Source: Mycoplasma sp. (ex Biomphalaria glabrata) (GTDB taxonomy: Bacteria; Bacillota_I; Bacilli_A; Mycoplasmatales; GCF-1484045). Taken from it: a stretch of 64,000 nucleotides of DNA. The stretch is from positions 476,283-540,282 of the forward strand of contig NZ_CP013128.1 in NCBI RefSeq assembly GCF_001484045.1. The letters are read 5' to 3'. Shown here piece by piece: positions 9,669 to 21,098 of the stretch. The notes under the pieces are model-generated. The model made no database searches. It saw only the letters and a program-made list of their open reading frames with translations, and was not told where the DNA came from. The position numbers and the translations under genes are program-made. How positions within the stretch are numbered: the first letter of the stretch is position 1; the number at the start of each line of letters is the position of its first letter.

Positions 9669-10274
9669 CTATCTATTGTAGAACTCAATAATGAATGATT
9701 CGTTAATTTCTGAGTTTAATTCATTTCTCTCAGGGTATCTAACGAATGTTCCTTCGAATTTATTTTTATCAAATGATACGAACGGTAATGTTGTAGCATT
9801 TAATTTTAATCCTTCAGTAACGGTTGGGATTGATCTTGAAGCTTCTTTTAGAGAAATCATTTGACCAAGACGAACAGTTGTTGATGGAATATCATTTTTT
9901 CTACCATCTAATAAGATATGTCCGTGATTAACTAACTGACGAGCAGCAGCTCTTGTTGGAGCTAATCCCATTCTGTAAACTAAGTTATCTAGACGAGATT
10001 CGATAATGTGTAAAAGGTTTAATGATGATGAACCTTTCATTGTGATCGCTTTTTTGTAAATATTCTTTAGTTGTTTTTCTGTTAAACCATACATGTATTT
10101 AACTTTTTGTTTTTCAACTAATTGTTGACCATATCCTTTTAGAACAATTCTTTTTGTTCCGTGCATTCCTGGTGCTGTTCTTCTTTGTTTCCCTTTAGCA
10201 AATTCTTTATTTGTTTCTAAAATAGAAAATTTTAAACGGCGTGAAATACGGTGTTTTGGGCCTGTGTAACGCAT
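9669..10274 (-). CDS. rpsD: 30S ribosomal protein S4
   Basis: A 201-residue S4, a primary 16S rRNA binder. The conserved start MRYTGPKHRISRRL, then RRTAPGMHG, and the S4 domain ESRLDNLVYRMGLA with ARQLVNHGHI are all present. The start at 10274 is chosen because it begins at the conserved MRY and has AAAAGGAAAATA upstream; a longer start at 10301 would add a non-conserved extension. A leader of about 150 bases precedes it. S4 represses its own synthesis in Bacillus, so autoregulation is plausible. Confidence 0.96.
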   Translation of the reverse strand: MRYTGPKHRISRRLKFSILETNKEFAKGKQRRTAPGMHGTKRIVLKGYGQQLVEKQKVKYMYGLTEKQLKNIYKKAITMKGSSSLNLLHIIESRLDNLVYRMGLAPTRAAARQLVNHGHILLDGRKNDIPSTTVRLGQMISLKEASRSIPTVTEGLKLNATTLPFVSFDKNKFEGTFVRYPERNELNSEINESFIIEFYNR

Positions 10275-10440
10275 TATTTTCCTTTTCCGCATGAGTAGCA
10301 AATTCTAACTGGCTGATTATTTACTAAAACTTTCCTTTTTTCAGCAGAAGTACTTGTTATCCTAGCGTTAAAATAATTTGACCAATCATATTTGATTGCT
10401 GACAAATGCTTTACTATGATAACATATTTTTTTAATTTAT
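10275..10440 (-). promoter_or_regulatory. rpsD leader region, possibly structured or encoding a leader peptide
   Basis: On the minus strand about 150 bases separate promoter-like sequence (near 10420) from the rpsD start. The interval is less A/T-homopolymeric than other gaps. It contains an open frame of about 43 codons from TTG 10405 whose TAA overlaps the rpsD ATG and whose product ends in CYSCGKGK. Whether this is a leader peptide or an accident of an S4-binding RNA cannot be told from the sequence. Confidence 0.3.
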
Positions 10441-10507
10441 AAAATTATCATTATTTCTTAGAAAAATAAAATGTTATTTAAAATAGAATTATAACAAAGG
10501 GGTTTAA

Positions 10508-12214
10508 ATGAGTATTTTATTTATTTCGTTGATATCAACATTATCAGGTTTAACGGCAATTGTGATGGGTATTACTGTGTTTTGTATCAAAATAAGATTA
10601 TCTGAACACAATTTTCAACACCAACAAGATTTATTATTTGAAATTAATAATTTACCTTTTACATATTCAATGAATAAACTAGAAAATCTTTCAAAGTATA
10701 GTGAAGAGATTGCCGCTAATTACTTAACATGAAAAACAAATTATGAAAAATTTCTTAAATTTGAAAAAGAAACTATTGAAAAAGAAATACTTGATGTTAA
10801 GAAATTAGCTGATACTAAAAAATACTTTCGCTTTTTTCTTGGTTTGAAATCGTTAAGTGTTCAAGTTGCCAATTATGAAAAAATATCACTAGAATTATTT
10901 AGTGACATTGAAAATCTAACAAATGAAGAACTAAAATTAAGAATTGAATCTGCTGAACTTAAAAAATATTATTTATCTTTGAAACAAGAAACAGATAAAA
11001 ATTATTTAGGTTTTGATAAAGTTCGTGACAAGATCGAGGGAATGGAAAAAAACATTAACACTTTATTAGATCGTTTTGAAGAATTCCTACAAATTGGGAA
11101 TTATGAGCAAGCAAAATATGTCTTAAGAACAACAGCTGATGGTTTAAAAGTTTACGCTAAGGTAGTACAAAAAATTCCAAAAATATTTTTAATCATTGAT
11201 CGTATTATTCCGTGTTCAATTAAACGTATTGAAAACAACTTAGCTGAACTTCGTAAAGAAACTTCCTTTTTAGATGGAACTAGATTTAACTTTCTAAAAA
11301 TATCAACAGAACGAGCTATTAATCAATTAAATGAATATGCTTGTGATTTGCAATACATTAAAGCATCAAAACTAGTCGCTAAGGCATTACAAGATATTAA
11401 TAACTTTGAAGCAATTTTAAATAAGCAATTAAAAGCTAAAGAAATGTTAAATGATATGTTTTTAGTATTTGAAAAAGCTTTTATTGATATGCGTGAAACG
11501 CAACAAAATTTAAATAAAAATATTTATATGCACCAAAAATCAGTGCAATTATCTCAAACAACTGTTCAATTAATGACAATTAGTGCAAAAAAATGAAATG
11601 AAATTGAAAGAATGTATGAATTAACTGTTTCTGAATTAAATAAGGATAAAATAACTCGTGATCCAATTGAGATACTAGAATCAATATATTATATTTCTAA
11701 AAAAATGCTAGAAGAAGCAAACAACATTCGTCGCAAGGCTGATGTAGTTGCGCAACTAAAAGATAAAAATATTTACTTAGAAGAATTAAAAAAATATAAA
11801 AATTCAATTGCCACAATTAAATTAAATTCGCATTTAACAAATGTTAGATATGCCTTACAAGAAGCAGCTATTTCGGTTGAAGTACTATCTGAAATAACGA
11901 ATGCCATTGATGCTCAACTTAAAAAACCTCGTTTAGATGAAGAAAAAGTTGATAACTTATTCTTTGATTTAAAAAATCATATTAATCGCATTAATCTAAT
12001 TTCAAAAGAAAAAGAATGAAATTCAGAAAAAATTGAAGAACTATTAAGTATTGCTAATCGTTATCGTCGCGTTAAACCAGATTATGAAATAAAATTATCT
12101 CAAGCAGAATCATGAATATCAAACAATAATCACGATAAAGCTCGTGAATTGATTGAGCATGTCCTAAATTCAGTTGATCAAAATATTTTAAGAAAATTTA
12201 ATGGTAATGTCTAA
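10508..12214 (+). CDS. ezrA: Septation ring regulator EzrA
   Basis: A 568-residue protein with an N-terminal membrane segment (about 5-27) and long helical spectrin-like repeats over the rest, the layout and length of Firmicute EzrA. Recognisable pieces are the acidic SAELKKYYLSLK region and the C-terminal RYRRVKPDYE. EzrA binds FtsZ and influences Z-ring assembly. FtsA, FtsZ and SepF are encoded at 47.7-50.8 kb. Its place between rpsD and thiI matches the Bacillus order. Several in-frame TGAs give Trp. AAAGGGG precedes the ATG. Confidence 0.85.
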
Positions 12215-12218
12215 AAAA

Positions 12219-12256
12219 ATAAGGTCGAGATAATATTATGGTTATCGACCTTATTT
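12219..12256 (+). terminator. Terminator after ezrA
   Basis: Arms AATAAGGTCGA (12219-12229) and TCGACCTTATT (12245-12255), then a T-rich tract. The hairpin lies between the ezrA stop and the thiI start, so thiI may need its own promoter or depend on readthrough. Confidence 0.65.
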
Positions 12257-12271
12257 ATTTAAAATAATTTT

Positions 12272-13432
12272 ATGAATTTAAAATATAATTTTGTAATCAT
12301 TCGTTTTGGTGAACTTTATTTAAAAGGTGCTAATAAAAAATACTTTGTAAATAAACTATTTTCGAATTTAAATAAAAAACTAAAACCAATTGGTGTAAAA
12401 CCAATTTTAGAAAAAGATCGTATTGTTATTGAATTAGAACAAAATATTGATGCTCGTATTAATGATATTTTAATAAAAACACCAGGTATTTCTAATTTTT
12501 CTTTTGGTTGAAAAATTACTCGTGAATGAGATGATCTTGTTAATTTAGCAGCTCAAGTTATTAAACAGCACAATCAACCTTATTATATTGAATGTGAAAG
12601 AAAAGATAAACGTTACCAAAAATCATCATTAGAAATAAAACAATACTTAGCTCATGACATTGAGAAAAAAACAGGAATTGTGGGTTCATTTGATTGTGAT
12701 TTTGCTTTAAGTGTTATTGTTTATGAAAATTTCTTTTTCCTATGCGAAAATAAGCGAAAAGGGGTTGGGGGATTGCCAGTTGGCACAAGTGGAAGAGCTT
12801 TAATACTAATAAGTGGAGGAATAGATTCACCAGTTGCAGCTTATGAATTAATGAAACGCGGAATGGAAGTAGAATATGTTCATTTCATAACACCACCTCA
12901 AACAAGTGATCTAGCTTTAAGGAAAGTAAAAGATTTAATTTCTAAATTAAATGATTTTGCACCAAATCCCCAAAAGTTATATATTGTTGATTTTGCTAAA
13001 ATGCAACATGAAATTATGTGTTCAGCCAAAGAAGAATATCGTATTGTGTTAATGCGTCGTATGTTTTATCGTTTGGCAGAAGCTATTGCAAACAATAATA
13101 AAATTCAAGCAATTGCAACCGGGGAATCGTTGGGACAAGTGGCAAGTCAAACGATTGAAAATCTTCAATCTGTTGACTCAGTAATTGATATGATTGTAAT
13201 TCGCCCATTAATTACATTTGATAAAGTGCAAACTATTGAAATTGCTCAAAGAATTGGAACATATGATATTAGTATCCGTCCATATGAGGATTGTTGTACT
13301 TTGTTTGTTCCAAAAAATCCAGTTATTAAATCAAAAACCTATATTGCAAAACATGAAGAAGAGAAAATGTTAATGCTAGAAATTTTGAAAACTATTATGG
13401 ATTCTGAAATTACTGAAGAAATTACAAATTAA
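12272..13432 (+). CDS. thiI: tRNA 4-thiouridine synthetase ThiI
   Basis: A 386-residue enzyme that installs 4-thiouridine at position 8 of tRNA. It has the N-terminal ferredoxin-like and THUMP region, then the ATP pyrophosphatase loop SGGIDS (181-186) and the YEDCCTLFVPK segment. It lacks the C-terminal rhodanese domain of E. coli ThiI, as is usual in Firmicutes. The cysteine desulfurase partner beside thiI in Bacillus is not here. The stop overlaps the stop of the oppositely oriented NTPase by a few bases. Confidence 0.93.
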
Positions 13433-14118
13433 TAGAAAAAATCATTTGAAAATATTACACGTTCTGCATCTTCTTTAATAGAATATAGATTTAATTTATC
13501 AAAATTATGAAATTTTTTTCGAAGCAGATTTTCTATTTCTAAATTTTTATCTGAATTAAGTTCTTGATTTTTTAATATTAGGTTATATTCTGTCACACAA
13601 TTTTCTAATTCTGAAAAATTATTTTCTATTGAGTTTTTTATAAATTCTTTATTTTTTATATTTTTGTTATTCACTTCAATATTATTTTCAAATTCTTTAA
13701 TTTCTTTGTTGATTCTTTCAATTCTGTTTAAGTTTACATCCTTCATAATTTTTCATTTAGCCAACACTCCAGCATTATGATTTTCATCATTTCCGGTTTC
13801 CATTTTATCAACACTTGTATCAAGATTTTCATTTTCTCTTTTAAGATTCGCAATGTTTTCCTTTTTCTTTTCGATTTTCTTTGCTTCAGATAAATTCAAT
13901 TGAGCTAAATCATTAATTTCTTTTGTTAGTTCTTTTTTTCGATTTTCAGTTATTTCTAAGCATGTGTTAAATGCTTCAGAATAATCAAAGTCAACTTTGT
14001 AATTTGCTCTACTTAAATATTTTTCATCATTAAAAATACTATTTAAACAATTTCAATAAGCACCTATTACATTTGGATTTAAATTAATGTACTCATAAGG
14101 AATAAAATTTGTTTTTTG
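13429..14118 (-). pseudogene. KAP-type NTPase, C-terminal part after a frameshift
   Basis: About 229 codons on the minus strand, open to TAA 13431-13429. It continues the upstream NTPase after a -1 shift at the A6 run (T6 at 14112-14117 on the plus strand). The sequence is very rich in Lys, Glu and Asn with heptad-like spacing, so it is probably coiled coil. A separate start exists at ATG 13746, but the open frame extends well upstream of it. Its stop overlaps the thiI stop tail to tail. Confidence 0.5.
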
Positions 14119-15254
14119 CTCATTTGGTCTAAAATTTTATTAAAAAATTCGTTCTTTTTAATTTCGCGATTAATGAAATTTATAATTTCACTTTTTATAA
14201 ATTTTGAAAAAACTTCATTCGCATCTCATATTTCTTTTTTAATTTTGCGCAAAATTTCATATTCATGTTTTATTTCAAAAATTTCGTGCTTTTTAAATAA
14301 GCGTTCAACTTCTCGAATTGATAACTTTTCACCATCTATTTCAAAATTAAAAACTTGTTCCAAAGTTATTAAAAAATCTTTTGATACATTCTTAAAATGT
14401 TCTTTAAAAAAATTAGAGTAGTCTTGCTTAAAATTATAATAATTAAAATCTACATATTTTTCTATTGGGTATTCATTTATGTCTTTTTTCTCATTATTGT
14501 GTTTTAGCATCTTTAAATTCAATGTCAAAATAATTAAATAATTTTCAAATTCCTGTAATTTCAAAACGGCTTTTAATAAATCTCAGGATAAGGAACCTAA
14601 TCTTTCAATATTATCTATAAAAATAATAGTTTTTATTTGATTATTTTCAATTTTTGATCAATAATCTATTTCTTCTTTATTAGTATCGTTGTTTGGCTCT
14701 TTGAAGTTAAGTTTTCAAGCTTGTTCTAATCCGTAATCACTTTTGATAATGTAACTAAACTCTAATAATGAAAGAAATTTTTTTAGCATCTTTACTCTCA
14801 TTTTATTTTTTATTCCTTCGTCATTAACATCAGACAAGTGAGTTTTTATTAATTTATTTGTTAATTGTGTAATAAATTCTGCTGGAATATCTTTTGAATT
14901 AGAAAATTTTCAAGCATCAATGATTATCATTTTCTCAAATATTTTTGATTCTATTTCTTTATCTATAAAAAGTTTTAAAAAATTCTCAATAAAAAAAGTT
15001 TTTCCGGTTCCTCATGGTGCATTTATAATTGTTAAGGGAGATTTTTTTGCAAGTTTTTCTGGAAAAAATTCGAAATTTTGGTCATTTAAGTACTTACTGT
15101 TATTTTTTTCATATCTACCGTATTCATTTTTAAATTTTTTGAATTCGGATTCAATATTTTTCAAAAAATCTAAAGAAACTTCTTTTAAATTTTTATCATC
15201 AATTTTAACAATTAAGTCTTTTGCATAACCTTTATTTTTCATTATTTCCAACAT
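14079..15254 (-). CDS. KAP-family P-loop NTPase, N-terminal part
   Basis: 391 codons holding a P-loop NTPase: Walker A APWGTGKT (79-86) and Walker B TIIFIDNIERL (about 202-212), the arrangement of the KAP family. KAP NTPases occur in bacteria in signalling and phage-defence settings; the role here is unknown. Walker B is followed by ERL as in KAP proteins. The frame ends at TAA 14081-14079, 12 codons after the A6 run where the native frame appears lost. Start is 15254 or ATG 15242, the latter with GGAAATA at good spacing. The gene opposes its core-gene neighbours and looks acquired. Confidence 0.65.
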
Positions 15255-15266
15255 CCTCTTCTTTTT

Positions 15267-15300
15267 TGATATGTTAATTTATTAATTTTATAACATATCA
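15267..15300. promoter_or_regulatory. 10-bp inverted repeat upstream of the KAP NTPase
   Basis: Arms TGATATGTTA (15267-15276) and TAACATATCA (15291-15300) are perfect complements with 14 bases between. A minus-strand -10-like TATAAA lies at 15287-15292, within the dyad. The site begins 12 bases upstream of the NTPase start, as an operator would. Confidence 0.45.
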
Positions 15301-15366
15301 TGCTAACAATATGCAAAAAATCAAGTTAAAAATAGCCATTACATTAAACTAATATATAATTTAATC

Positions 15367-16311
15367 ATGTCAAAATTAATTAAAATAATTTTAGAATCAG
15401 AAAACATAATACTAGCAAGGCATGAATTTCCAGATTTTGATGCACTTGGCTCACAATTTGGATTATTTTATTGAATTAAAGAAAATTTTCCAACTAAAAA
15501 AATTTATTGTTTAGGAACAAACGTTCCAAATAAATTTCCTGATTTATTTTCTGAACAAAAAGATATTTCTGACGAGGTCTTTTCTAATTCATTAATTATT
15601 ATTTGTGATGTTAGAGCAACAGACAGAGTAGATGACCAAAGATATAAGAATTCTAATAATATTTTTGTTATTGATCATCACATCAAAAAAGATGAAAAAA
15701 CTTTTGAACACGATAGTATTATTATCGAAAGCGCTTCATCAACTTGTGAGATTATAGCTCAAGAATTATTATCTGTAATAGATAAATATAAATTACCAAT
15801 CAAATCTATTAATTCATTATTCCTAGGAATAGTAACTGATACTGGAAGATTTTTATATTCAAATACTAATAAGAATACATATGAAGTAGTTTTAAAATTT
15901 AAAGAACTAGGCCTTCAAGAAAAACCGTTATATGACAAACTAACAGTTTCTAATTTAACCTCACGAAAATTTTCTTCTCAGATTATTAATAATATGAAAA
16001 TTACTAAAAAAGGAGTAGGATATTACATTTTAAACCCTAAAGTTCTTAAAAAATCAAAAATGGAATATAGCGAAGCAAAAGACTACGTTTTTGCTATGGC
16101 TGGTATTGAAGAAGTTAAAATATGAGCATTTTGCAGTTACGATATTGATAAAAAACAATATCGTATTAGTTTAAGAAGTAGAAATTATAATGTTAATAAA
16201 ATTGCAGCAAAATATGGTGGTGGTGGTCACATGTATGCTTCTGGATGTAAAGTAGATAAGTTATCAATTTTTAAAAAAATCATTAACGATCTAAACTTAC
16301 TAATAGAATAA
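15367..16311 (+). CDS. nrnA: DHH-family phosphoesterase (NrnA type)
   Basis: A 314-residue bifunctional nanoRNase and pAp phosphatase type protein. The DHH domain has HEFPDFDALGS near the N-terminus, CDVRATDR, and the DHH triad at 103-105; the DHHA1 domain ends in KYGGGGHMYASG. It degrades 2- to 5-mer RNAs and converts pAp to AMP. In Bacillus it also neighbours dnaE. TATAAT at 15355-15360 lies six bases before the ATG with no Shine-Dalgarno, so a leaderless mRNA is likely. It is followed by dnaE after one base. Confidence 0.9.
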
Positions 16312-16312
16312 T

Positions 16313-19288
16313 ATGAATGTTGTTGTTGGAATAAATAGTAGTTACTCAATACTAAACTCACTAATCAAATTAGAAGTTTTATTTGATGAACTAAAAAAAG
16401 AACAAGTTAAATACGTTGGAGTATTTGAAGTAAATAATTTATATTCCTTAAATCGTTTTAATAATTTAGCTATTGAAAATAATTTTGTTCCAATTATTGG
16501 AATTGATATTGAATGTTTAGAAAATAATTTTGTTCTTGTTGCTAAAAACAATAATGGTTACTATCAATTAGTAAAAATTAATAACTTACTAAATAATCAA
16601 TCAAAACCATTAAATTCTTTAACCTCATTAATCGATTTAATAACAGATGATTTAATTTGTATCATCAGAAGTGTTAAAGATGTTAGTAACTTTAAAAGTA
16701 TTAAAAACTTATTTCAAAATTATTTATCTAAATATTCTGATATTAAAAAAATATATTGTCCAAGAATTAGATTTATAAAGAAAAGTGATTCTGAAAATTA
16801 CAAAGTGATTAGATGTATTGCTAATCAATGAAAATTAGAAGAGTTTAAAGAAACTAGTGATTTTGTTTCCTTAGAAGACTTTATTAAATCAAGATTAATT
16901 GAAGAAATTAAAAAAACAACTGAACAGGTTTTTCAATCATGTGATGTTAAATTTGAAAAACAAGAATCACAATTTATAAAGTACCCAACTACAACTACTT
17001 TAACTTCAGCTGATATGCTTAAAAAATATTCCGAGTCAGGTCTTAAAGCGCGATTTTTGTCAATGACTAACATTAATGAAAAAATATATTACGAACGTTT
17101 AAATTATGAATTAAAAGTTATTAATAATTTAAACTTTAATGATTATTTTTTAGTTGTGTATGATTACACAACATATGCTCGTAAAAAAGGAATTATGGTA
17201 GGTTTTGGGCGAGGGAGTGCGGCTGGTTCATTAGTATCATATTGTCTTGGAATTACAAATGTTGACCCAATTAAATACAATTTAATTTTTGAACGATTTT
17301 TAAATCCAGATCGTAAAAGTCCACCAGATATAGATATTGATTTTCAAGATAATCGTCGCGATGAAGTTTTTAATTACATTTTAGAAAAATATTCATCAAA
17401 TAATGTAGCAAACATTATTACTTTTCAGACAATTAAAGTAAAAATGGCAATCCGTGATATCGGAAGAGTTCTTGATATTCCATTACATGAAATTGATGCA
17501 CTTGCCAAATTAGTTTCCATTCATCATGATAATGATTTAGATTACGTTGTTAATCGTACTTTAGCAATTAAGAAAAAAATTGCTGAGAATAAAAAAATCA
17601 AAAAATTATTTGATATTTGTTATGCCATTATTGATAATCCAAGACAAGTTGGACAACATGCTGCTGGAATGATTATGTCAAAAAAACCATTGAATGATTT
17701 CATTCCTATTAACATTAACGAGGATGGTTTAGCGGTAACGCAATTTGACATGAACGAATTGGAATATTGAGGTTTGTGAAAAGTTGATATTTTAGGATTG
17801 AAAAACTTAACAATTCTAAAAGATATTCTTATTTTAATTTCTAAGAATCACAAAAAAACAATTAGTTTAGAAAAACTACCAATTAATGATAAAAAAACAT
17901 TTACATTACTTTCTAGTGCTAATACGCTAGGAATATTCCAATTGGAATCATACGGAATGAAAAATGTTTTAACGATGGTTGAACCTAATAAATTTAGTGA
18001 TTTATGTGACATCATTAGTCTTTATCGACCAGGTCCGCAAGACCAAGTTGAATTATATGCTAAAAGAAAAAAAGATAATGAACAAATCAAACTTGATAAC
18101 GATGTTCTTGAAAAAATTTTAAAACCAACTTTAGGAATAATTATTTATCAAGAACAAATTATGCAAATAGCTTCTAGTTTTGCCAATCTAACCTTGGCAC
18201 AAGCTGATAATCTCCGAAGAGGGATGAGTAAAAAAGATCAAAATTTAATTCTTCAGCAAAAAGAATTATTTATCAACGGAGCGATTAAAAAGGGATATTC
18301 AGAAACTGAAGCTAATCGAATTTTTGATTTAATTGAAAAATTTGCAGGATATGGTTTTAATAAAAGTCATGCTGTTGCTTATGCTTTATTGGGATATTAT
18401 TTGGCTTATTTAAAAGCAAATTATTCTGAAGAATTTTATACATGTCTTTTATCTAATAATCTAGGTGATTATAAAAAATTATCTGAGTACATGCGTGAAA
18501 TTAATAGTTCAAGTAATGTAAAAGTTGGTAATTTAAAATTAAACGAAACAAAACATTATTTTGTATTACTAAATCAAGAAATTATTCCATCAATTTATAT
18601 AATAAAAGGTTTTGGAAGAAACTATTATGAATTATTCGATAAAGAAAGAAAAATTAGTAATTTTAATAATGACCCAATTGAAACTATTACACGATTAGTT
18701 CGCGCTAAGATTTCTGAAAAAATAATTCAATCAATGATTGTCTTAAATGCTTTTCAATCAAATAAATATAACCAAACAACCTTATTAAAAAATTTAAATA
18801 AAATTGTAAAATATAGTCATATTGTTATCAATAAAAATAATGAAATAGATTTTTCATTAGTCCCAAAAATAGAACTAATTCAAGAACAAGAAGATTATCC
18901 ATTACTATCTAATCTTGAAGAAGAATCAATTGGTTTTAATATTTATTATTCATTAGATAAAGTCATTAAAAAACAAAGAAATATTCCTTTGACTATTAGT
19001 GAAATTAAAAGAAACAATATAACTAATTTCAAAATATGCGTTCAAGCAACATATGTAAAAGAAGTTAAAACAAAAAACCAAAAAAATATTTGTTTTTTAC
19101 AAACTAAAGATTACACAGGAGAATTAGATTTTGTCGTATTTGAAAATAAATACGAAGAATTAAAACCTAAACTTAAATCTACTAATTATTTAGTTATAGA
19201 TGCGACTAAATCAATAAAAGATAATAAGATATCGTACATTGTAAAAGACATAGAATTGATCGAGGTCAATAATGACAAAACACAATAA
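16313..19288 (+). CDS. dnaE: DNA polymerase III alpha subunit, DnaE type
   Basis: A 991-residue replicative polymerase subunit. An N-terminal PHP-like domain appears degenerate. The palm has GFGRGSAAGSLV (297-308) and the catalytic PDIDIDF (338-344), followed by helix-hairpin segments and a C-terminal OB-fold that gives FLQTKDYTGELDFVVF. In Firmicutes, DnaE extends primers before PolC takes over; PolC would be elsewhere. Three in-frame TGAs are Trp. It starts one base after nrnA and overlaps the next gene by 17 bases, so this is one operon. Confidence 0.95.
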
Positions 19289-21098
19289 TGAACTATGAAT
19301 AATTGATTTAAGTGCCTTACTTTATCGAATTCATTACGGAATGGGTAATATCGTTTTAAAAACAAAAACTGGGCAACCGACTGCTGTTATTCGGGGAGTA
19401 ATTAATATTATCGAAAGATTTATTTTTGATCATAATATTACTCATATTGCCTTTGCTTGTGATGTTTCTGGAGAAACATTTCGCTCAATGAGTTATGAAA
19501 ACTATAAAGCCAAAAGAAAACCAATGCCAGAAGACTTAGTAGCTCAACTTGAACCAATTAGAGAGTATTTGAATTTGAGAAAATTTAGTTCTTATGCAAA
19601 AGAAAAATATGAAGCTGATGACGTGATCGCTACAATCGCAACAAGAGCAATTCAAGAAGATCCTAATATTCGTGTGAAGATATTAACATCTGACAAGGAT
19701 ATGTTGCAATTAGTAAATGACAATATTTCTATTCTTCGTATTACATCAGGGTTTAAAAATTTCGATGAATTTAATATTTATAACTTTGAGAAAAAAACAA
19801 AATTATTACCATCTCAAATTATCGACTTAAAAATCATGCTTGGGGACAAATCTGATAATTACCCAGGTATTCGTGGGATCGGCGAAAAAACGGCTATGGA
19901 GTTATTGAAACAATATGGTAGTTTGGATGGGATTTATGAAAATTTAGCTTCCATCAAAAGCAATAAACATCGCGACGCATTTATTAATGAAAAGAGCAAG
20001 GTAACGATGATTCGCGAATTAGCAACCATTATCGATGATGTTGATATCGATTTTCGCTTAAAAAATAATTTTATTAATTATAATGAAATTTTTAATAATT
20101 GAAATGGAATTAAAAATTATATCGATAAATATGAATTATATAGTATTAAAAATAATTTAAGAGGAAGATATCATAATCAAACCAGAGTAATGATAATTGA
20201 TCTTGGAAGTAATTCAATAAAATATAGTATTTATTACTGTTTATCTGAACATAACTTTAATTTAATTGAGCACAAAAATAGATTTATTAAGTTAATTGAT
20301 TTTGTTGAAAATTCACAAATTAGCACAGAAAAAATGGCAACAATTGTTGATGAAATTAAAAAATTTGTTGAGCCATCTCTTAAAAAATACAATATCCAAT
20401 TAGAGAAAGTGATAGCTTTTGGAACTGAATGAATTAGATTAATTAAAAATCGTAAAGAATTTGTTGAAATGTTCCAAAAAGAATTGAATATTAAATTAGA
20501 AATTATTTCGCCTGGCGCTGAATGTAAATATAATTGATTGGCATATAAAAATGATCAAATCCATTTAAATAACGTGATTGTTATGGATATTGGTGGAGGT
20601 AGTGTTGAATTTATTCATATTGAAGAAGAAACTCCTCGCGATAAATATTCAATTTCAATGGGATTGAATGTTTTAAAAAATAGAAATTGCTCAACTAAAA
20701 TGATTTTTGAACCAGAACTTAAAAATGTGGAAAAAGATATCAAAAAACTTCTTCCAGATATTTCAATTAAAGAACATCCATTTATTTATTGTAGTAGTGG
20801 GGCATTTTATTCTGTTATGGAATTATTGCAATATTTTGAAAACCTCAAGTTTATCAATAAATTTGTATCCTTATCGGAATTAGAAAATTTATATAAAGAA
20901 ATTGTTAATTATGATTTTAATGACTTTTATAAAATTAATACATTTAATCAAGCGCGTGCTGATATTATCAAAATTGCTTTATTGATTTTGATTTGTGCTG
21001 GCAAAAAATTCGGAGTTGAAAATTTTGTTCTTGGACAAAAATCAATTCGCGAGGGATATTTAATTAATTTTATTAATCAATTGAAAAAGGGGAAATAA
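19272..21098 (+). CDS. 5'-3' exonuclease fused in frame to a Ppx/GppA phosphatase domain
   Basis: One uninterrupted 608-residue frame. Residues 1 to about 300 form the PolA-type 5'-3' exonuclease (flap endonuclease): DLSALLYR, EADD (114-117), TSDKDML (139-145) and GDKSDNYPG (191-199) with the helix-hairpin-helix. There is no polymerase domain, as usual in Mollicutes. Residues from about 307 form a Ppx/GppA domain with phosphate loops DLGSNS (310-315) and DIGGGS (439-444). No TAA or TAG lies between them; the first in-frame ATG of the second domain is 20190. Separate translation from 20190 is possible, but its only purine tract (AGAGGAAGA) is over 20 bases upstream. Confidence 0.85.

Noticed and set aside
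10275-10301. rpsD start 27 bases upstream, adding MLLMRKRKI
   Set aside because: The extension is not part of the S4 family, and the ATG at 10274 has the conserved MRYTGPKHR start with a good ribosome site.
16313-19288. Several separate short genes within the dnaE region
   Set aside because: The breaks are all TGA; reading TGA as Trp gives one continuous polymerase. The same holds for feoB, ileS, pheT, thyA and others.
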